Assembly (NCBI GenBank): GCA_029975965.1
Contig: JARKOV010000076.1
Coordinates: 34,568 to 98,567, forward strand
Reading direction: 5' to 3'
Length of the DNA stretch: 64,000 nt
Origin: Anaerolinea sp.
Lineage (GTDB): Bacteria > Chloroflexota > Anaerolineae > Anaerolineales > Anaerolineaceae
In this document: one piece after another, positions 50,501-59,939 of the stretch
How the letters are laid out: each line of letters starts with the position of its first letter
Position numbering within the stretch: position 1 is the stretch's first letter
Notes under the pieces: generated by a model
What the model was told of the DNA's origin: nothing
Seen by the model: only the letters and a program-made list of their open reading frames with translations
The model's database searches: none
Made by a program: the position numbers and the translations under genes

Positions 50501-50811
50501 ACATCTGGCTGGTGATGCTCTTCGGTGGGGTTCTCACGTATCTGATCCGCCTTTCCTTCATCTGGCTCTTCCAGCACATGGCGGTTCCGCGCCTGCTGCG
50601 CCGGTCGCTGCGCTTTGTCCCTCCGGCGGTCCTGTCGGTGATTATTTTCCAGGAGTTGTTGTTTAAGGACAACCGCCTGTTTCTCAGCCTGAACAACGCC
50701 CGCTTGATCGCAGGCGCCCTGGCGATCGTGGTCGCCTGGCGCACGCGCAGCGCGCTCCTGACCATCCTGGTGGGCATGCTGGCTTTGCTGGCTTTGCAGG
50801 CATTTTTATAG
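50497..50811 (+). CDS. azlD: AzlD-family small subunit
   Basis: The 104-residue protein has three to four hydrophobic segments and the family pattern WLVMLFGGVLTYLIRLSFIWLF, LRFVPPAVLSVIIFQEL, NNARLIAGALAIVVAWRTRSALLTILVGMLALLALQ. It is the obligate small partner of AzlC. The start overlaps azlC with an ATTGA junction, and GGAGG lies upstream. Confidence 0.93.
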   Translation: MNIWLVMLFGGVLTYLIRLSFIWLFQHMAVPRLLRRSLRFVPPAVLSVIIFQELLFKDNRLFLSLNNARLIAGALAIVVAWRTRSALLTILVGMLALLALQAFL

Positions 50812-50825
50812 GGTCAATTAAGGTC

Positions 50826-51107
50826 ATGGACGAGTTACAGTGGAAATTAGAGCAGGCGCGCGAGGTGGTGGGACGCATCGAGCGTATCTCTGCCGACTCC
50901 TGCTGGTCGCACCAATCCAGCGGCGTGCGTGGCTCGCTGTGGCGCGCCATCGATCGCCTGGAGCGCAGCCTGCGCGGAAAAGCCCGTTTCAACCAGGACG
51001 ACCTCGCCGCTCTGAACAGGTTAATCGACGAAGCCTATCTGATGCTGGTCGAGGCAGCCCGCGAAATCCCTTACCGCGAGGAACCACCTCAGTCGGAGGT
51101 TAAATGA
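50826..51107 (+). CDS. Small helical protein, unknown
   Basis: The 93-residue charged, mostly helical protein has no membrane segment: MDELQWKLEQAREVVGRIER, then WRAIDRLERSLRGKARFNQDDLAALNRLIDEAYLMLVEAA. No family recognised. It is 14 nt after azlD, probably in the same transcript, and is followed by a terminator hairpin. Length and codon use look like a real gene. Confidence 0.65.
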   Translation: MDELQWKLEQAREVVGRIERISADSCWSHQSSGVRGSLWRAIDRLERSLRGKARFNQDDLAALNRLIDEAYLMLVEAAREIPYREEPPQSEVK

Positions 51108-51108
51108 C

Positions 51109-51135
51109 ATCTGCGGGGCTATGAACCCCGCAGAT
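51109..51135 (+). terminator. Intrinsic terminator after the azlCD operon
   Basis: ATCTGCGGGG (51109-51118) pairs perfectly with CCCCGCAGAT (51126-51135) across a 7-nt loop, followed by CCTTTCT. The T tract is short, so it may serve convergent transcription on both sides. Confidence 0.7.
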
Positions 51136-51155
51136 CCTTTCTACTCCACGTTCAG

Positions 51156-51587
51156 TTACCCGGTATAGGTGCCGCGCACCCAGTCGCCGATCAACCAGTA
51201 ACGGAAATCTTCACCCTGGCTGGTCTTGACGGCGCCCACCACGCCGTACACGGGGGCGATCACCGGCGCCAGCGAGAGCAAGATCGCAAAGGGGATCAAG
51301 CACAAGCCGACGATGGCCAGGGTCAACAGACCGGTCACGATCCAGGCGATGGCGATCAACGTGCCCCCGCCCACCCAGACGATCAATTGCAGCAGCAGGG
51401 ATTGGAGCGCCTGGTAGGCCACGTAGCGCGATTTGTCCTTGTGCGCCAGGTAAATCACCAGGGCAACCACCGGCCCAAGAATACCGGTAAACAGGTTCAC
51501 CAGCACGCTCAGGTGCGCCAGAGTCGCCCAAGTCTTCTCATCCGATGTCGGTTGATAATAGCTTGATGCATTCAGTTCTGCAGTCAT
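51156..51587 (-). CDS. DUF4870 domain-containing membrane protein
   Basis: The 143-residue protein has the DUF4870 pattern: EKTWATLAHLSVLVNLFTGILGPVVALVIYLAHKDKSRYVAYQALQSLLLQLI, with two to three more membrane segments. The conserved basic loop HKDKSRYVAYQA links the first two helices. Function unknown. It is divergent from the alpha-mannosidase gene and convergent with the azl operon. Confidence 0.85.
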   Translation of the reverse strand: MTAELNASSYYQPTSDEKTWATLAHLSVLVNLFTGILGPVVALVIYLAHKDKSRYVAYQALQSLLLQLIVWVGGGTLIAIAWIVTGLLTLAIVGLCLIPFAILLSLAPVIAPVYGVVGAVKTSQGEDFRYWLIGDWVRGTYTG

Positions 51588-51680
51588 GTCATTTCCTCTC
51601 TGTTTTTCTCTCTACAACGATGTACGCGAAACCCATATAAAGGTTGCAAATACCAATCCCCGATCAGACCGATTATTGTC

Positions 51681-51686
51681 TATAAT
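51681..51686 (+). promoter_or_regulatory. -10 box (TATAAT) of the alpha-mannosidase gene
   Basis: A perfect TATAAT lies 47 nt before the ATG at 51734; the leader contains an AGGAAT Shine-Dalgarno near the start. Confidence 0.5.
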
Positions 51687-51733
51687 TCTGAGAGAGCCTC
51701 ATCCTCAACGATTCTTTAACCACAGGAATCCTT

Positions 51734-54700
51734 ATGCCCAATTTCGTCCCTTTCACCCGCAACCAACTGCCCATCGCCCTCGACATGGTGCGCGCCGCCG
51801 TTTACCCGGTGATCGCCGACCTCGAAATAACCGCCTGGCACAGCAAGGAACCGCTACCATACCACCAACGCACCTCGGGCAAGGGACTGAAGCTGAAAAT
51901 CGGCGACTCGTGGGGTGAGCTGTTCGATTGCGCCTGGTTCCGCTTCAGTGGCGTCGTCCCGCACTCGGCCGCAGGGCAGCCTGTGGTTGCCTTGCTGGAT
52001 GTCAACGGTGAGATGTGTGTTTACGATGACCAGGGTGTCCCGTTGCGTGGCCTGACCAATGTGACCTCTGAATTTGCTCGCTTTCTCGGCTTACCCGGCA
52101 AGAACGTGCTGCCGTTGTTGAACCCTGCTCAAGGCGGTGAACCAGTCGAAATTTGGGCCGACGCCGGCGCCAACGATCTGTTCGGTGTGCTGCAAGAGAA
52201 CGGGGCCATCCGCCAGGCGCACCTCGCTCTGCTGCATTCCGAGATCAAAGCGTTGTATTACGACTTTGAGGTGCTTTACGACAGCCTGAGCGTGCTGCCC
52301 GAATCGTCTGCCCGTTTCCAGCAAATCCTCGAAGCGCTCAACCGGGCGATCCACCGTTTCTGGAACGGCGTGACCGAAGAGACTGCCCGCGCCGCCCGAG
52401 AGGAGCTCGCGCCGGTCCTGGCGCAAAAAGGCGGCGATCCGTCGTTGCAGATCAGCGCGCGCGGGCACGCCCACATCGACCTGGGCTGGTTGTGGCCTAT
52501 CCGCGAGACCAAGCGCAAAGGCGCCCGCACCTTCGCCACCGCGCTCCGCAATATGGAGAGCTATCCCGATTATGTATTTTCAGCCAGCCAGGCACAGCTC
52601 TTTCAATGGATGAAAGAGGAATATCCTGCGCTGTACGCTCAGGTGAAAGAGAGGGTCAAACAAGGGCAACTCGAACCGCAAGGAGCGCTGTGGGTGGAGT
52701 GCGACACCAACCTCACCTGCGGCGAGTCGCTCATCCGCCAGATCCTTTACGGGCGGCGCTTCTTCCGCGAGGAGTTCGACGTCGACCCCGATTACGTCTG
52801 GCTGCCCGACACGTTCGGCTATTCGGCTGCTTTGCCTCAAATCATGGCAAAATCCGGCATCCGCTACTTCTCGACCCAAAAGTTGAGCTGGAGCCTGCTC
52901 AACCGGTTCCCCTACCAGTCTTTCCATTGGCAGGGCATTGATGGCTCTGAGGTATTGGTGCATTGCCTCCCCGAAGAAAATTACAACAGCCCGGCAGCGC
53001 CGCGCTCGCTCCACCAGATCGAGACCAACTACAGCGAGCGGGGCGTCTCGCATCATGCCATGCTCGTCTACGGCATTGGAGATGGCGGTGGCGGACCGGG
53101 CGAAGAGCACCTCGAACGGCTCGCGCGCCTGCGCAATTTCGCGGGGCTCAGCCCGGTCAAACAGGAATGGACTTCCGAGTTTTTCCCGAAATGGGCTGCG
53201 GAAGCTCCGCGTTTCCCCACCTGGGTCGGCGAGCTGTATCTCGAACGGCACCAGGGTACCCTGACCACCAACGCGCGCAACAAGTGGTTTAACCGCAAGA
53301 TCGAGCAAGCCTTGCGCGAGCTGGAATGGGTCGCCGCGATCGCCGCCCAGGCCGGCCTTGCCAGTTACCCTTCTGAACGCCTGGAGGCCATCTGGAAAGA
53401 GGTGCTGCTCTACCAGTTCCACGATATTCTCCCCGGCTCCTCGATCAAGCGGGTCTACGATGAAAGCCTGGCTCGCTACCGCGTCCTGCTGGATGAAGTC
53501 GAAGCGCTCCTGCTCGAGCGACAGCAAGCGATTGCCGCCTTGCTCGAAAGCCGCCACATGCAGCTTCCTGTGGCTGTGTTCAACTCCCTTGCCTGGGAGC
53601 GCCGCGAATGGTTGCACGCTGAGGGACACTGGCATCAGGTCACCGTGCCCGGCCTGAGCGCAGCAATTTTTGATAATGCCGCCGAATACACCGTATCGCC
53701 AGAACCAGTTGCATCCGACCGGTTGCTAGAGAATGAGCTGGTAAGGGTCACTTTCGCCGAGGATGGCTCGATCACATCTCTCTTCGATAAACGCCTGCAG
53801 CGGGATGCCATCGCTCCGGGTGAAACCGCCAACCAGCTTGTCGTGTACAAGGACTACGGGGACGCCTGGGACTTCCCCATGGACTACGCCGAGAGCCAGC
53901 CGTTGCGCCTGCAACTGGTTTCCGCGACGGCCCAGGTCGATGGACCGCAGGCCGTCCTCGAGCAGGTCTATCGCCTGGGGTATTCCGAGCTTGTCTTGCG
54001 CATCAGCCTGCTGGCAGGCAGCCCCCGCCTCGATTTCGACGCCAGGCTGCGCTGGCGCGAGACTCAGACCATGTTGCGCGCGCTCTTCCCGGCCAATGTT
54101 TTCGCCGAGTCGGCCACTTTCGAAGTGCAATTTGGGCATATCCAACGACCCACCCATCGCAACACCACCTGGGACCTGGCCAGGGACGAGGTGCCGGCGC
54201 AAAAATGGGTTGACCTCTCCCAGCAAGACTTTGGCCTTGCCCTGCTGAATGATTGCAAATACGGGCACCAGGTGAAAGGTCACACCATCTCGCTCAACCT
54301 GCTGCGCAGCGTTCCCTATCCAGGCCCCCGGCTGGTGGAGGACGCGCAGGTGCAGCCGGGCGAGGCTCACCCCGCCTACACCGACCAGGCCGAGCACGCC
54401 TTCCGTTATGCGCTCTACCCGCATGGCGGAGACGCCGTCAGCGGAGGGGTTGTCCGGGAGGCATATGCCTTCAATGATCCCCTGCGCGCCGTCCCGACCG
54501 GCGTGCATTCCGGCCGGTCCGGCACAGGTTTGCCGTGGGTGTGGGTCAAGGGAGATGGAATCGTGGTCGAAACATTGAAACAGGCCGAAGATGCGAGCGG
54601 CATCATCGTTCGCGTGTACCAATCCGCCAGGGCAGAAGCCAAAGGCGAGTTGAGCTTCGCGGCCCCCGTGACCGAAGTGTGGGAGACCAATTTGCTGGAA

Positions 54701-54793
54701 AAACCGCTCCACCGGCTGGCGATGGAAGGTGGCAAAGCGCATTTCTATCTGAAACCATTCGAGATCAAGACCTTCCTGTGCAAGAGTGCGTGA
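51734..54793 (+). CDS. Alpha-mannosidase (glycoside hydrolase family 38)
   Basis: The 1019-residue enzyme has an N-terminal domain (about 1-235), then the GH38 catalytic barrel from GHAHIDLGWLWPIRETKRK (Zn-binding His and Asp, about 244) to VWLPDTFGYSAALPQI (nucleophile Asp, about 358), then the middle helical domain (RWFNRKIEQALRELEW, LYQFHDILPGSSIKRVY) and C-terminal beta domains. It removes alpha-linked mannose from oligosaccharides in the cytosol; no signal peptide is present. Length is normal for class II bacterial enzymes. It is followed at about 120 nt by the RraA-like gene. Confidence 0.96.
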   Translation: MPNFVPFTRNQLPIALDMVRAAVYPVIADLEITAWHSKEPLPYHQRTSGKGLKLKIGDSWGELFDCAWFRFSGVVPHSAAGQPVVALLDVNGEMCVYDDQGVPLRGLTNVTSEFARFLGLPGKNVLPLLNPAQGGEPVEIWADAGANDLFGVLQENGAIRQAHLALLHSEIKALYYDFEVLYDSLSVLPESSARFQQILEALNRAIHRFWNGVTEETARAAREELAPVLAQKGGDPSLQISARGHAHIDLGWLWPIRETKRKGARTFATALRNMESYPDYVFSASQAQLFQWMKEEYPALYAQVKERVKQGQLEPQGALWVECDTNLTCGESLIRQILYGRRFFREEFDVDPDYVWLPDTFGYSAALPQIMAKSGIRYFSTQKLSWSLLNRFPYQSFHWQGIDGSEVLVHCLPEENYNSPAAPRSLHQIETNYSERGVSHHAMLVYGIGDGGGGPGEEHLERLARLRNFAGLSPVKQEWTSEFFPKWAAEAPRFPTWVGELYLERHQGTLTTNARNKWFNRKIEQALRELEWVAAIAAQAGLASYPSERLEAIWKEVLLYQFHDILPGSSIKRVYDESLARYRVLLDEVEALLLERQQAIAALLESRHMQLPVAVFNSLAWERREWLHAEGHWHQVTVPGLSAAIFDNAAEYTVSPEPVASDRLLENELVRVTFAEDGSITSLFDKRLQRDAIAPGETANQLVVYKDYGDAWDFPMDYAESQPLRLQLVSATAQVDGPQAVLEQVYRLGYSELVLRISLLAGSPRLDFDARLRWRETQTMLRALFPANVFAESATFEVQFGHIQRPTHRNTTWDLARDEVPAQKWVDLSQQDFGLALLNDCKYGHQVKGHTISLNLLRSVPYPGPRLVEDAQVQPGEAHPAYTDQAEHAFRYALYPHGGDAVSGGVVREAYAFNDPLRAVPTGVHSGRSGTGLPWVWVKGDGIVVETLKQAEDASGIIVRVYQSARAEAKGELSFAAPVTEVWETNLLEKPLHRLAMEGGKAHFYLKPFEIKTFLCKSA

Positions 54794-54912
54794 CCCTCGA
54801 CAGAATGTCAAACTACTGCCAATCCTTATGCTCACCCGGCACTCGCCGAAATTGATATAGAATTAGGGTGCTGACCTGTACCCAATACCTTTCGTAAACT
54901 ACCGGAGGACTC

Positions 54913-55803
54913 ATGCGTTTCGATAATCGTGATGACATCATCCAGCTAACCCCCAACTGGCAAGGAGAGCGGTTCGAGAATGGTCGCCCGAAGGTGTCTG
55001 ATGACATCTTGCGCCGCTTTCAGACGGTGACGACGGAAGAGGCCTGGGGGGTGCTTTGGGAGCACGGTTACAAGTACCAGTTCCAAGCGGACTGGAAGAT
55101 CATCCACCCGAACAAGGTGATGGTCGGGCGAGCCGTCACGGCGGTGATGGTGCCCAAACGCCCCGACCTCGACACCTACCTGCTCGAATACGGTCAAAAA
55201 GAGGAGGGCCGCAAAGGCTTTTTCAACTCATGGGTCATCGAGAGCCTCGTCGAAGGAGATGTGCTCGTTGTCGATATGTTTGACAAGGTGTACGAAGGCA
55301 CCTACGTTGGAGGCAACCTGTCCACCGCCGTCTCGCGCCGCACCAAGCATGGCGGGCAGGTCATTTGGGGCGGAATTCGCGATGTGCAGCAGGTGATGGA
55401 GATCACCAACATCAACACGTTTTACCGCGGTAACGACCCAACCCCCATCCGCGATGTGACCCTGGTCGGCATGAACGTCCCCTGCCGCATCGGCAACGCC
55501 GTTTGCATGCCCGGCGATGTGGTCCTCGGCACCCCGGCGGGGATCATCTTCGTCCCGCCGCATCTCGCCGAAGATTGCTGCATCAAAGCCGAGAAGGTGA
55601 ACATGCGCGACCGCTTCGGCCTGTTGCGCCTTCGCGAAGGCAAATACACCACCGCACAGATCGACTCATTGTGGACCGACGAGATCTGGCAAGACTTTCA
55701 TGCCTGGCGCGCCGATAACACCCCGCCCGAGTATGCCCACCTCGACTGGTCGGGTGAGGAAGAGGCCATGCGCAAGCACCAGACCGGCCCAACCATCGGC
55801 TGA
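54913..55803 (+). CDS. RraA-like family protein (aldolase/regulator fold)
   Basis: The 296-residue protein has the RraA fold: VMVGRAVTAVMVP, LVEGDVLVVDMFDKVYEGTYVGGNLSTAVSRRTKHGGQVIWGGIRDVQQV (the GGIRD motif), MPGDVVLGTPAGIIFVPPHLAEDCC. Relatives are RNase E inhibitors or 4-hydroxy-4-methyl-2-oxoglutarate aldolases. It is longer than both (about 160-230 aa) owing to extra N- and C-terminal parts, so an aldolase or dehydratase acting on sugar acids is more likely than an RNase inhibitor. CCGGAGGAC precedes the ATG. Confidence 0.85.
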   Translation: MRFDNRDDIIQLTPNWQGERFENGRPKVSDDILRRFQTVTTEEAWGVLWEHGYKYQFQADWKIIHPNKVMVGRAVTAVMVPKRPDLDTYLLEYGQKEEGRKGFFNSWVIESLVEGDVLVVDMFDKVYEGTYVGGNLSTAVSRRTKHGGQVIWGGIRDVQQVMEITNINTFYRGNDPTPIRDVTLVGMNVPCRIGNAVCMPGDVVLGTPAGIIFVPPHLAEDCCIKAEKVNMRDRFGLLRLREGKYTTAQIDSLWTDEIWQDFHAWRADNTPPEYAHLDWSGEEEAMRKHQTGPTIG

Positions 55804-55823
55804 TCTGCCCGACAACTCCATTG

Positions 55824-55858
55824 CTCATCCCCAACCTGTGCTGGGGATGAGTTCTTTA
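55824..55858 (+). terminator. Intrinsic terminator after the RraA-like gene
   Basis: CTCATCCCCA (55824-55833) pairs with TGGGGATGAG (55842-55851), followed by TTCTTT. Confidence 0.8.
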
Positions 55859-56005
55859 AATTCGTCATCAGCAACCAGAATTGTCCAATCGCTTTGCGGT
55901 TTACTCTTGCAAGCGTAACTTCGATCTCCAAGCGGGGCATATTCTGGTTCGGTTATGACTTTGAGAAAGCCAATCGAAACCATCGATATATTCTTGAAAT
56001 GAATC

Positions 56006-56032
56006 ACAACAATTGTTAAACTCAATTGTTGT
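56006..56032. promoter_or_regulatory. Dyad operator overlapping the P-type ATPase promoter
   Basis: ACAACAATTG (56006-56015) and CAATTGTTGT (56023-56032) form a perfect 10-bp inverted repeat with a 7-nt gap. The unit CAATTGTT also occurs as a direct repeat at 56010 and 56023. It overlaps the -35 of the promoter and is 30 nt before the ATG. Confidence 0.65.
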
Positions 56033-56054
56033 CAATCCGAAAAAAGGCATAATA
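56026..56054 (+). promoter_or_regulatory. Promoter of the P-type ATPase (TTGTTG-17-CATAAT), near-leaderless
   Basis: TTGTTG (56026-56031) and CATAAT (56049-56054) are 17 nt apart. The -10 ends 8 nt before the ATG. Confidence 0.5.
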
Positions 56055-56062
56055 GCATTCAC

Positions 56063-58831
56063 ATGAACTGGCACCAACAGACCATCGCGGAAACATTCGA
56101 TCGACTCAATTCTTCTACACAGGGGCTAACGGCTGCTGAAATTGCGGCGCGGCTGGCGGAATACGGCTTCAACGAGCTTCAAGAGAAAAGCGCACGGGGG
56201 CCTCTCAAGCTCCTCTGGGAACAACTGACAGCAACGATGGTGTTGATCCTCATCGCCGCGGCCGTGATTTCTGCCCTGTTGGGCAAGTGGCAGGAAGCAG
56301 TTGCCATCCTGGCCATCGTCATCCTCTTCGCCTTGCTTGGATTTCTGCAAGAATATCGTGCTGAACGGGCGATGGCAGCCTTGAAAAAATTGTCGGTGCC
56401 GCGCGTGCGCGTGCTGCGTGACGGGATCACCCCCAAGGAGCTTTCGGCGCGCGAGCTTGTGCCGGGTGACATCGTCTTGCTCGAAGCCGGCAACCTGGTC
56501 CCGGCGGATTTACGTCTGGTGGAAAGTGTCAACCTGCGGATTCAAGAGGCCGCGCTTACCGGTGAATCGGAAGCCGTGGAAAAATCAACGCAGCCTCTCG
56601 AAAAATCAGATTTGCCGTTGGGCGATCGGGTCAACATGGCTTACATGGGGACTACCGTAACCTATGGCCGCGGGTCAGGAGTCGTCGTCTCCACCGGTAT
56701 GCGCACCGAACTGGGCAATATTGCCCGTTTGTTGCAGGAAAACACAGACGAGTTAACCCCGCTGCAGAAACGCCTGGAACATCTGGGGAAGGTGCTGGCT
56801 ATGATCGGCGTGGTGGTAGCCGTTCTGGTAGCCGTCTTCGACATCCTCAGGGGCACAGCGTTATCCGACGCTTTCCTGGTAGCCGTCAGCGTCGCGGTAG
56901 CGGTGGTCCCGGAAGGACTGCCGGCGGTGGTCACCATCACCCTGGCGTTGGGTGCGCGCCGTATGCTGGCGCGTAATGCCCTGATTCGTAAATTACCCGC
57001 CGTTGAAACGCTCGGGTCTGTGACGACCATCTGTTCCGATAAAACAGGCACGCTGACCGAGAACCGCATGACCGTCACCATACTGGATATTGCCGGTCAC
57101 CGGATCGAAGTCAACGAAGAAACGAATCCAAAAGGCCAGGGCCGGTTCGATTTGAGCGAACCAGCCGTATCTACCTCACTTGGCTCGCTTGGCTTGTTGC
57201 TCATCGGTGGAGCGTTGTGCAATGATGCTCGCCTTCAGGTCGACGTGAGCGATCCCGGGAGAACTCTGTTCCATGCGATTGGAGATCCAACCGAGGGTGC
57301 TCTGGTTATCGCCGCCGCAAAATTTGGGCTGATGAAAAGCGAGCTGGAGGCCAACAAACCGCGGGTGTCAGAATTGCCCTTCGACTCAGAACGCAAGCGT
57401 ATGACCACCGTGCATAGCCTGGAGCGCAGCCAGCAATCCAGCATCCGCGAGCTGGTCAGCGTGGTGGCGCCGGGCGCAGCGTTGATCTCGTTTACCAAGG
57501 GGTCAGTTGATGGGTTGATCGAAATTTCAACCCATGTCTGGGAAGATGGCGACCGGCATGCACTCTCAGAGGATTACCGCCGGCGTATCGAGGATTCGAA
57601 CCGGTTGCTGGCAGAAAATGGAATGCGCGTTCTCGGTGTAGCGTTCAAAACTTATCCATCGCTCGAAAGCGGCTCACCGTTGGAAGAGGGGTTAACTTTT
57701 ATCGGCTTGATCGGTATTATGGACCCGCCCCGTGCAGAGGTGAAAGAAGCGGTGGCACTGTGCAAGAGCGCCGGGATTCGCCCGGTGATGATCACCGGCG
57801 ATCACCCGTTGACCGCCCTTCATATTGCTCGCGAGCTGGGCATTTCCGATGGCACGGGTCGCGCAATGACTGGCGTGGAATTGAATAACCTGGGTGACGA
57901 TGAATTGCAGGCGGTGGTGGAAGAAATTTCGGTCTTTGCCCGTGTCTCACCCGAGCATAAACTCCGCATCGTGAACGCACTGCAGCGGCGGGGTAACGTG
58001 ACAGCTATGACCGGCGATGGTGTCAATGATGCGCCTGCACTCAAGGTCGCCGATATCGGCGTCGCGATGGGCATCACCGGCACGGATGTCTCGAAAGAAG
58101 CGGCCAAGATGGTATTGCTGGACGATAACTTCAGCACCATCGTCTCGGCTGTGGAAGAAGGGCGCGTCATTTACGACAACTTGCGGAAATTCATCAAATT
58201 TAGCATCGGCGGCAACCTGGGAAAAATTGCTGTCATGCTGGCAGGTGTCTTGATCGGCCTGCCCGTTCCTCTGCTTCCACTCCAGTTGCTCTGGTTGAAC
58301 TTGCTCACCGATGGGTTGTTAGGGATCGGTTTAGGTTTGGAGCCGGCCGAGCGAAATGTGATGAAACGAGATCCAATCTCACCTCGAGCCGGTATTTTTA
58401 GCGGCGGGGTGGGTGGCCAGATCATTCGAATGGGGATATGGATCGGCGCGTTATCGCTGGGATTGGGCGTGTGGCGTTACCTGGCTGGGAACCAGGACTG
58501 GCAAACCATGATGTTCACCACGCTCGCCTTTGCGCAGGTCTGGCAGGCGCTGGGCATCCGCAGCGGCACGGATTCATTGTTCAGAGTGGGTATTTTATCG
58601 AACAAACCGCTGCTGGGATTGGCCGCCCTGGTCGCGCTCGCCCAATTAATGGCAATCTACCTTCCATTTTTGCGGAGCTTCTTGAACACGACATTGTTAA
58701 CCCTGCCAGAGTTGCTCCTGTGCATCGGAACAGGCGCGGTCGTCTTTGTGTACGCCGAGGTCGAAAAATGGTGGCTGCGTCGTACTGGCACGAAGTCACT
58801 TCTCCGAGCGAGCCAGTTGTCAAGATCGTGA
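56063..58831 (+). CDS. P2-type cation-transporting ATPase
   Basis: The 922-residue pump has the actuator motif [10 protein letters not shown] (about 168), [23 protein letters not shown] (M4), phosphorylation loop [14 protein letters not shown] (Asp326), hinge [13 protein letters not shown] (about 650) and M6 [20 protein letters not shown]. This is the P2A (SERCA/PMCA-like) outline. In M5, however, the segment equivalent to SERCA NVGEV reads NLGKI, so the Ca2+-binding Glu771 is Lys. The ion is therefore uncertain: not clearly Ca2+. It ends 20 nt before the decarboxylase gene. Confidence 0.93.
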   Translation: MNWHQQTIAETFDRLNSSTQGLTAAEIAARLAEYGFNELQEKSARGPLKLLWEQLTATMVLILIAAAVISALLGKWQEAVAILAIVILFALLGFLQEYRAERAMAALKKLSVPRVRVLRDGITPKELSARELVPGDIVLLEAGNLVPADLRLVESVNLRIQEAALTGESEAVEKSTQPLEKSDLPLGDRVNMAYMGTTVTYGRGSGVVVSTGMRTELGNIARLLQENTDELTPLQKRLEHLGKVLAMIGVVVAVLVAVFDILRGTALSDAFLVAVSVAVAVVPEGLPAVVTITLALGARRMLARNALIRKLPAVETLGSVTTICSDKTGTLTENRMTVTILDIAGHRIEVNEETNPKGQGRFDLSEPAVSTSLGSLGLLLIGGALCNDARLQVDVSDPGRTLFHAIGDPTEGALVIAAAKFGLMKSELEANKPRVSELPFDSERKRMTTVHSLERSQQSSIRELVSVVAPGAALISFTKGSVDGLIEISTHVWEDGDRHALSEDYRRRIEDSNRLLAENGMRVLGVAFKTYPSLESGSPLEEGLTFIGLIGIMDPPRAEVKEAVALCKSAGIRPVMITGDHPLTALHIARELGISDGTGRAMTGVELNNLGDDELQAVVEEISVFARVSPEHKLRIVNALQRRGNVTAMTGDGVNDAPALKVADIGVAMGITGTDVSKEAAKMVLLDDNFSTIVSAVEEGRVIYDNLRKFIKFSIGGNLGKIAVMLAGVLIGLPVPLLPLQLLWLNLLTDGLLGIGLGLEPAERNVMKRDPISPRAGIFSGGVGGQIIRMGIWIGALSLGLGVWRYLAGNQDWQTMMFTTLAFAQVWQALGIRSGTDSLFRVGILSNKPLLGLAALVALAQLMAIYLPFLRSFLNTTLLTLPELLLCIGTGAVVFVYAEVEKWWLRRTGTKSLLRASQLSRS

Positions 58832-58851
58832 TACACTCGTTTTGAACTCTC

Positions 58852-59838
58852 ATGGCCCTATCTTCTGCCGCTGCCACCGCCCAAAGCCACCCCAACATCG
58901 CCTTCATCAAATATTGGGGCAACCGCGACGAAGCCTTGCGCCTGCCGGCCAACGGCTCGATCTCGATGAACCTGGCGGGGCTGGTCACCCAGACCAGCGT
59001 CACCTTCAGCGATGAATTTTCGTCTGACTCGCTTGTTTTGAACGGCCAACCTGCCGACCTGCCTGCGTTGCAGCGCGCCAGCCGGTTCCTCGACCACGTG
59101 AGGCGGCTGGCCGGAACTTCGATGAACGCAGCCATGGTCAGCCACAACAACTTCCCCACCGGGGCAGGGATCGCTTCGTCGGCCTCCGCTTTCGCTGCGC
59201 TGGCCCTGGCCGCCTCTGCCGCCCTCCAGCTCAACATGTCCGAGCGAGACCTCTCGCGGCTTGCCCGCCTGGGTTCCGGCTCGGCCTGCCGTTCCATTCC
59301 AGGCGGCTTCGTCGAATGGATGCCCGGCGAGAGCGACGCAGATTCGTTTGCCTGTTCCATCGCGGCGGCTGACCACTGGGACCTGGTGGATTGTGTCGCC
59401 ATCGTCGCAGCCGGTCACAAGCCGGTTGGCTCCACTCAAGGCCATGCGCTCGCCGGAACGAGTCCACTTCAAGCCGCCAGACTGGCAGATGCCCCACGCC
59501 GGCTTCAACTGGCTCGCCAGGCGCTCCTCGACCGTGATTTCACCACCCTGGCTGAAATTGTCGAGCACGACAGCAACCAGATGCACGCCGTGATGATGAC
59601 CTCTTCCCCACCGCTTTTTTACTGGGAGCCGGCTTCGCTGCAGATCATGCGTTCAGTTCGGGGGTGGCGCGCTGCCGGCTTGCCTTGCTGCTTCACCCTG
59701 GATGCCGGCCCGAATGTGCATGTCATCACCCCCAGCCAGCACGCAGCCGAAGTAACCGCCAACCTGGCAGCCCTGCCCGGCGTTATCCGGGTTCTCCAGG
59801 CGCATCCGGGAGGTCCGGCCAGCCTGGTATCAAGATGA
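58852..59838 (+). CDS. mvaD: Diphosphomevalonate/phosphomevalonate decarboxylase
   Basis: This GHMP-fold enzyme (328 aa) has HPNIAFIKYWGNRDEALRLPANGSISMNLAG near the N-terminus, FPTGAGIASSASAFAALALA (ATP loop), LARLGSGSACRSIPGGFVEW and FTLDAGPNVHVI with the catalytic Asp. The active-site Lys of IKYWG is kept, but the second Lys of the usual YWGKRD is Asn. Roseiflexus (Chloroflexota) has a phosphomevalonate decarboxylase in an alternative mevalonate route, so this protein could use the monophosphate substrate. It supplies isoprenoid precursors. No other mevalonate gene is nearby. Confidence 0.9.
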   Translation: MALSSAAATAQSHPNIAFIKYWGNRDEALRLPANGSISMNLAGLVTQTSVTFSDEFSSDSLVLNGQPADLPALQRASRFLDHVRRLAGTSMNAAMVSHNNFPTGAGIASSASAFAALALAASAALQLNMSERDLSRLARLGSGSACRSIPGGFVEWMPGESDADSFACSIAAADHWDLVDCVAIVAAGHKPVGSTQGHALAGTSPLQAARLADAPRRLQLARQALLDRDFTTLAEIVEHDSNQMHAVMMTSSPPLFYWEPASLQIMRSVRGWRAAGLPCCFTLDAGPNVHVITPSQHAAEVTANLAALPGVIRVLQAHPGGPASLVSR

Positions 59839-59878
59839 GGGTTTGCTAAAAAATCGCGCCACCGCCCTTAAAAGGTAC

Positions 59879-59884
59879 TATAAT
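59879..59884 (+). promoter_or_regulatory. -10 box (TATAAT) of the rseP operon
   Basis: A perfect TATAAT lies 56 nt before the ATG at 59940, downstream of the decarboxylase stop. Confidence 0.5.
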
Positions 59885-59939
59885 TACCTGCATTGAATGG
59901 AACCATTCGCCGGTTACCGGCTGAAAGACAGTTAACGTT

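Noticed and set aside
52580..53635. 351-codon minus-strand frame inside the alpha-mannosidase gene
   Set aside because: Same reason: antisense to the catalytic domain, no recognisable protein features.
53726..54835. 369-codon minus-strand frame inside the alpha-mannosidase gene
   Set aside because: Antisense shadow; no motif and no promoter or ribosome site.
57590..57612. GATTCGAACC string like a tRNA T-arm
   Set aside because: It is in frame within the P-type ATPase gene and no cloverleaf can be built around it.
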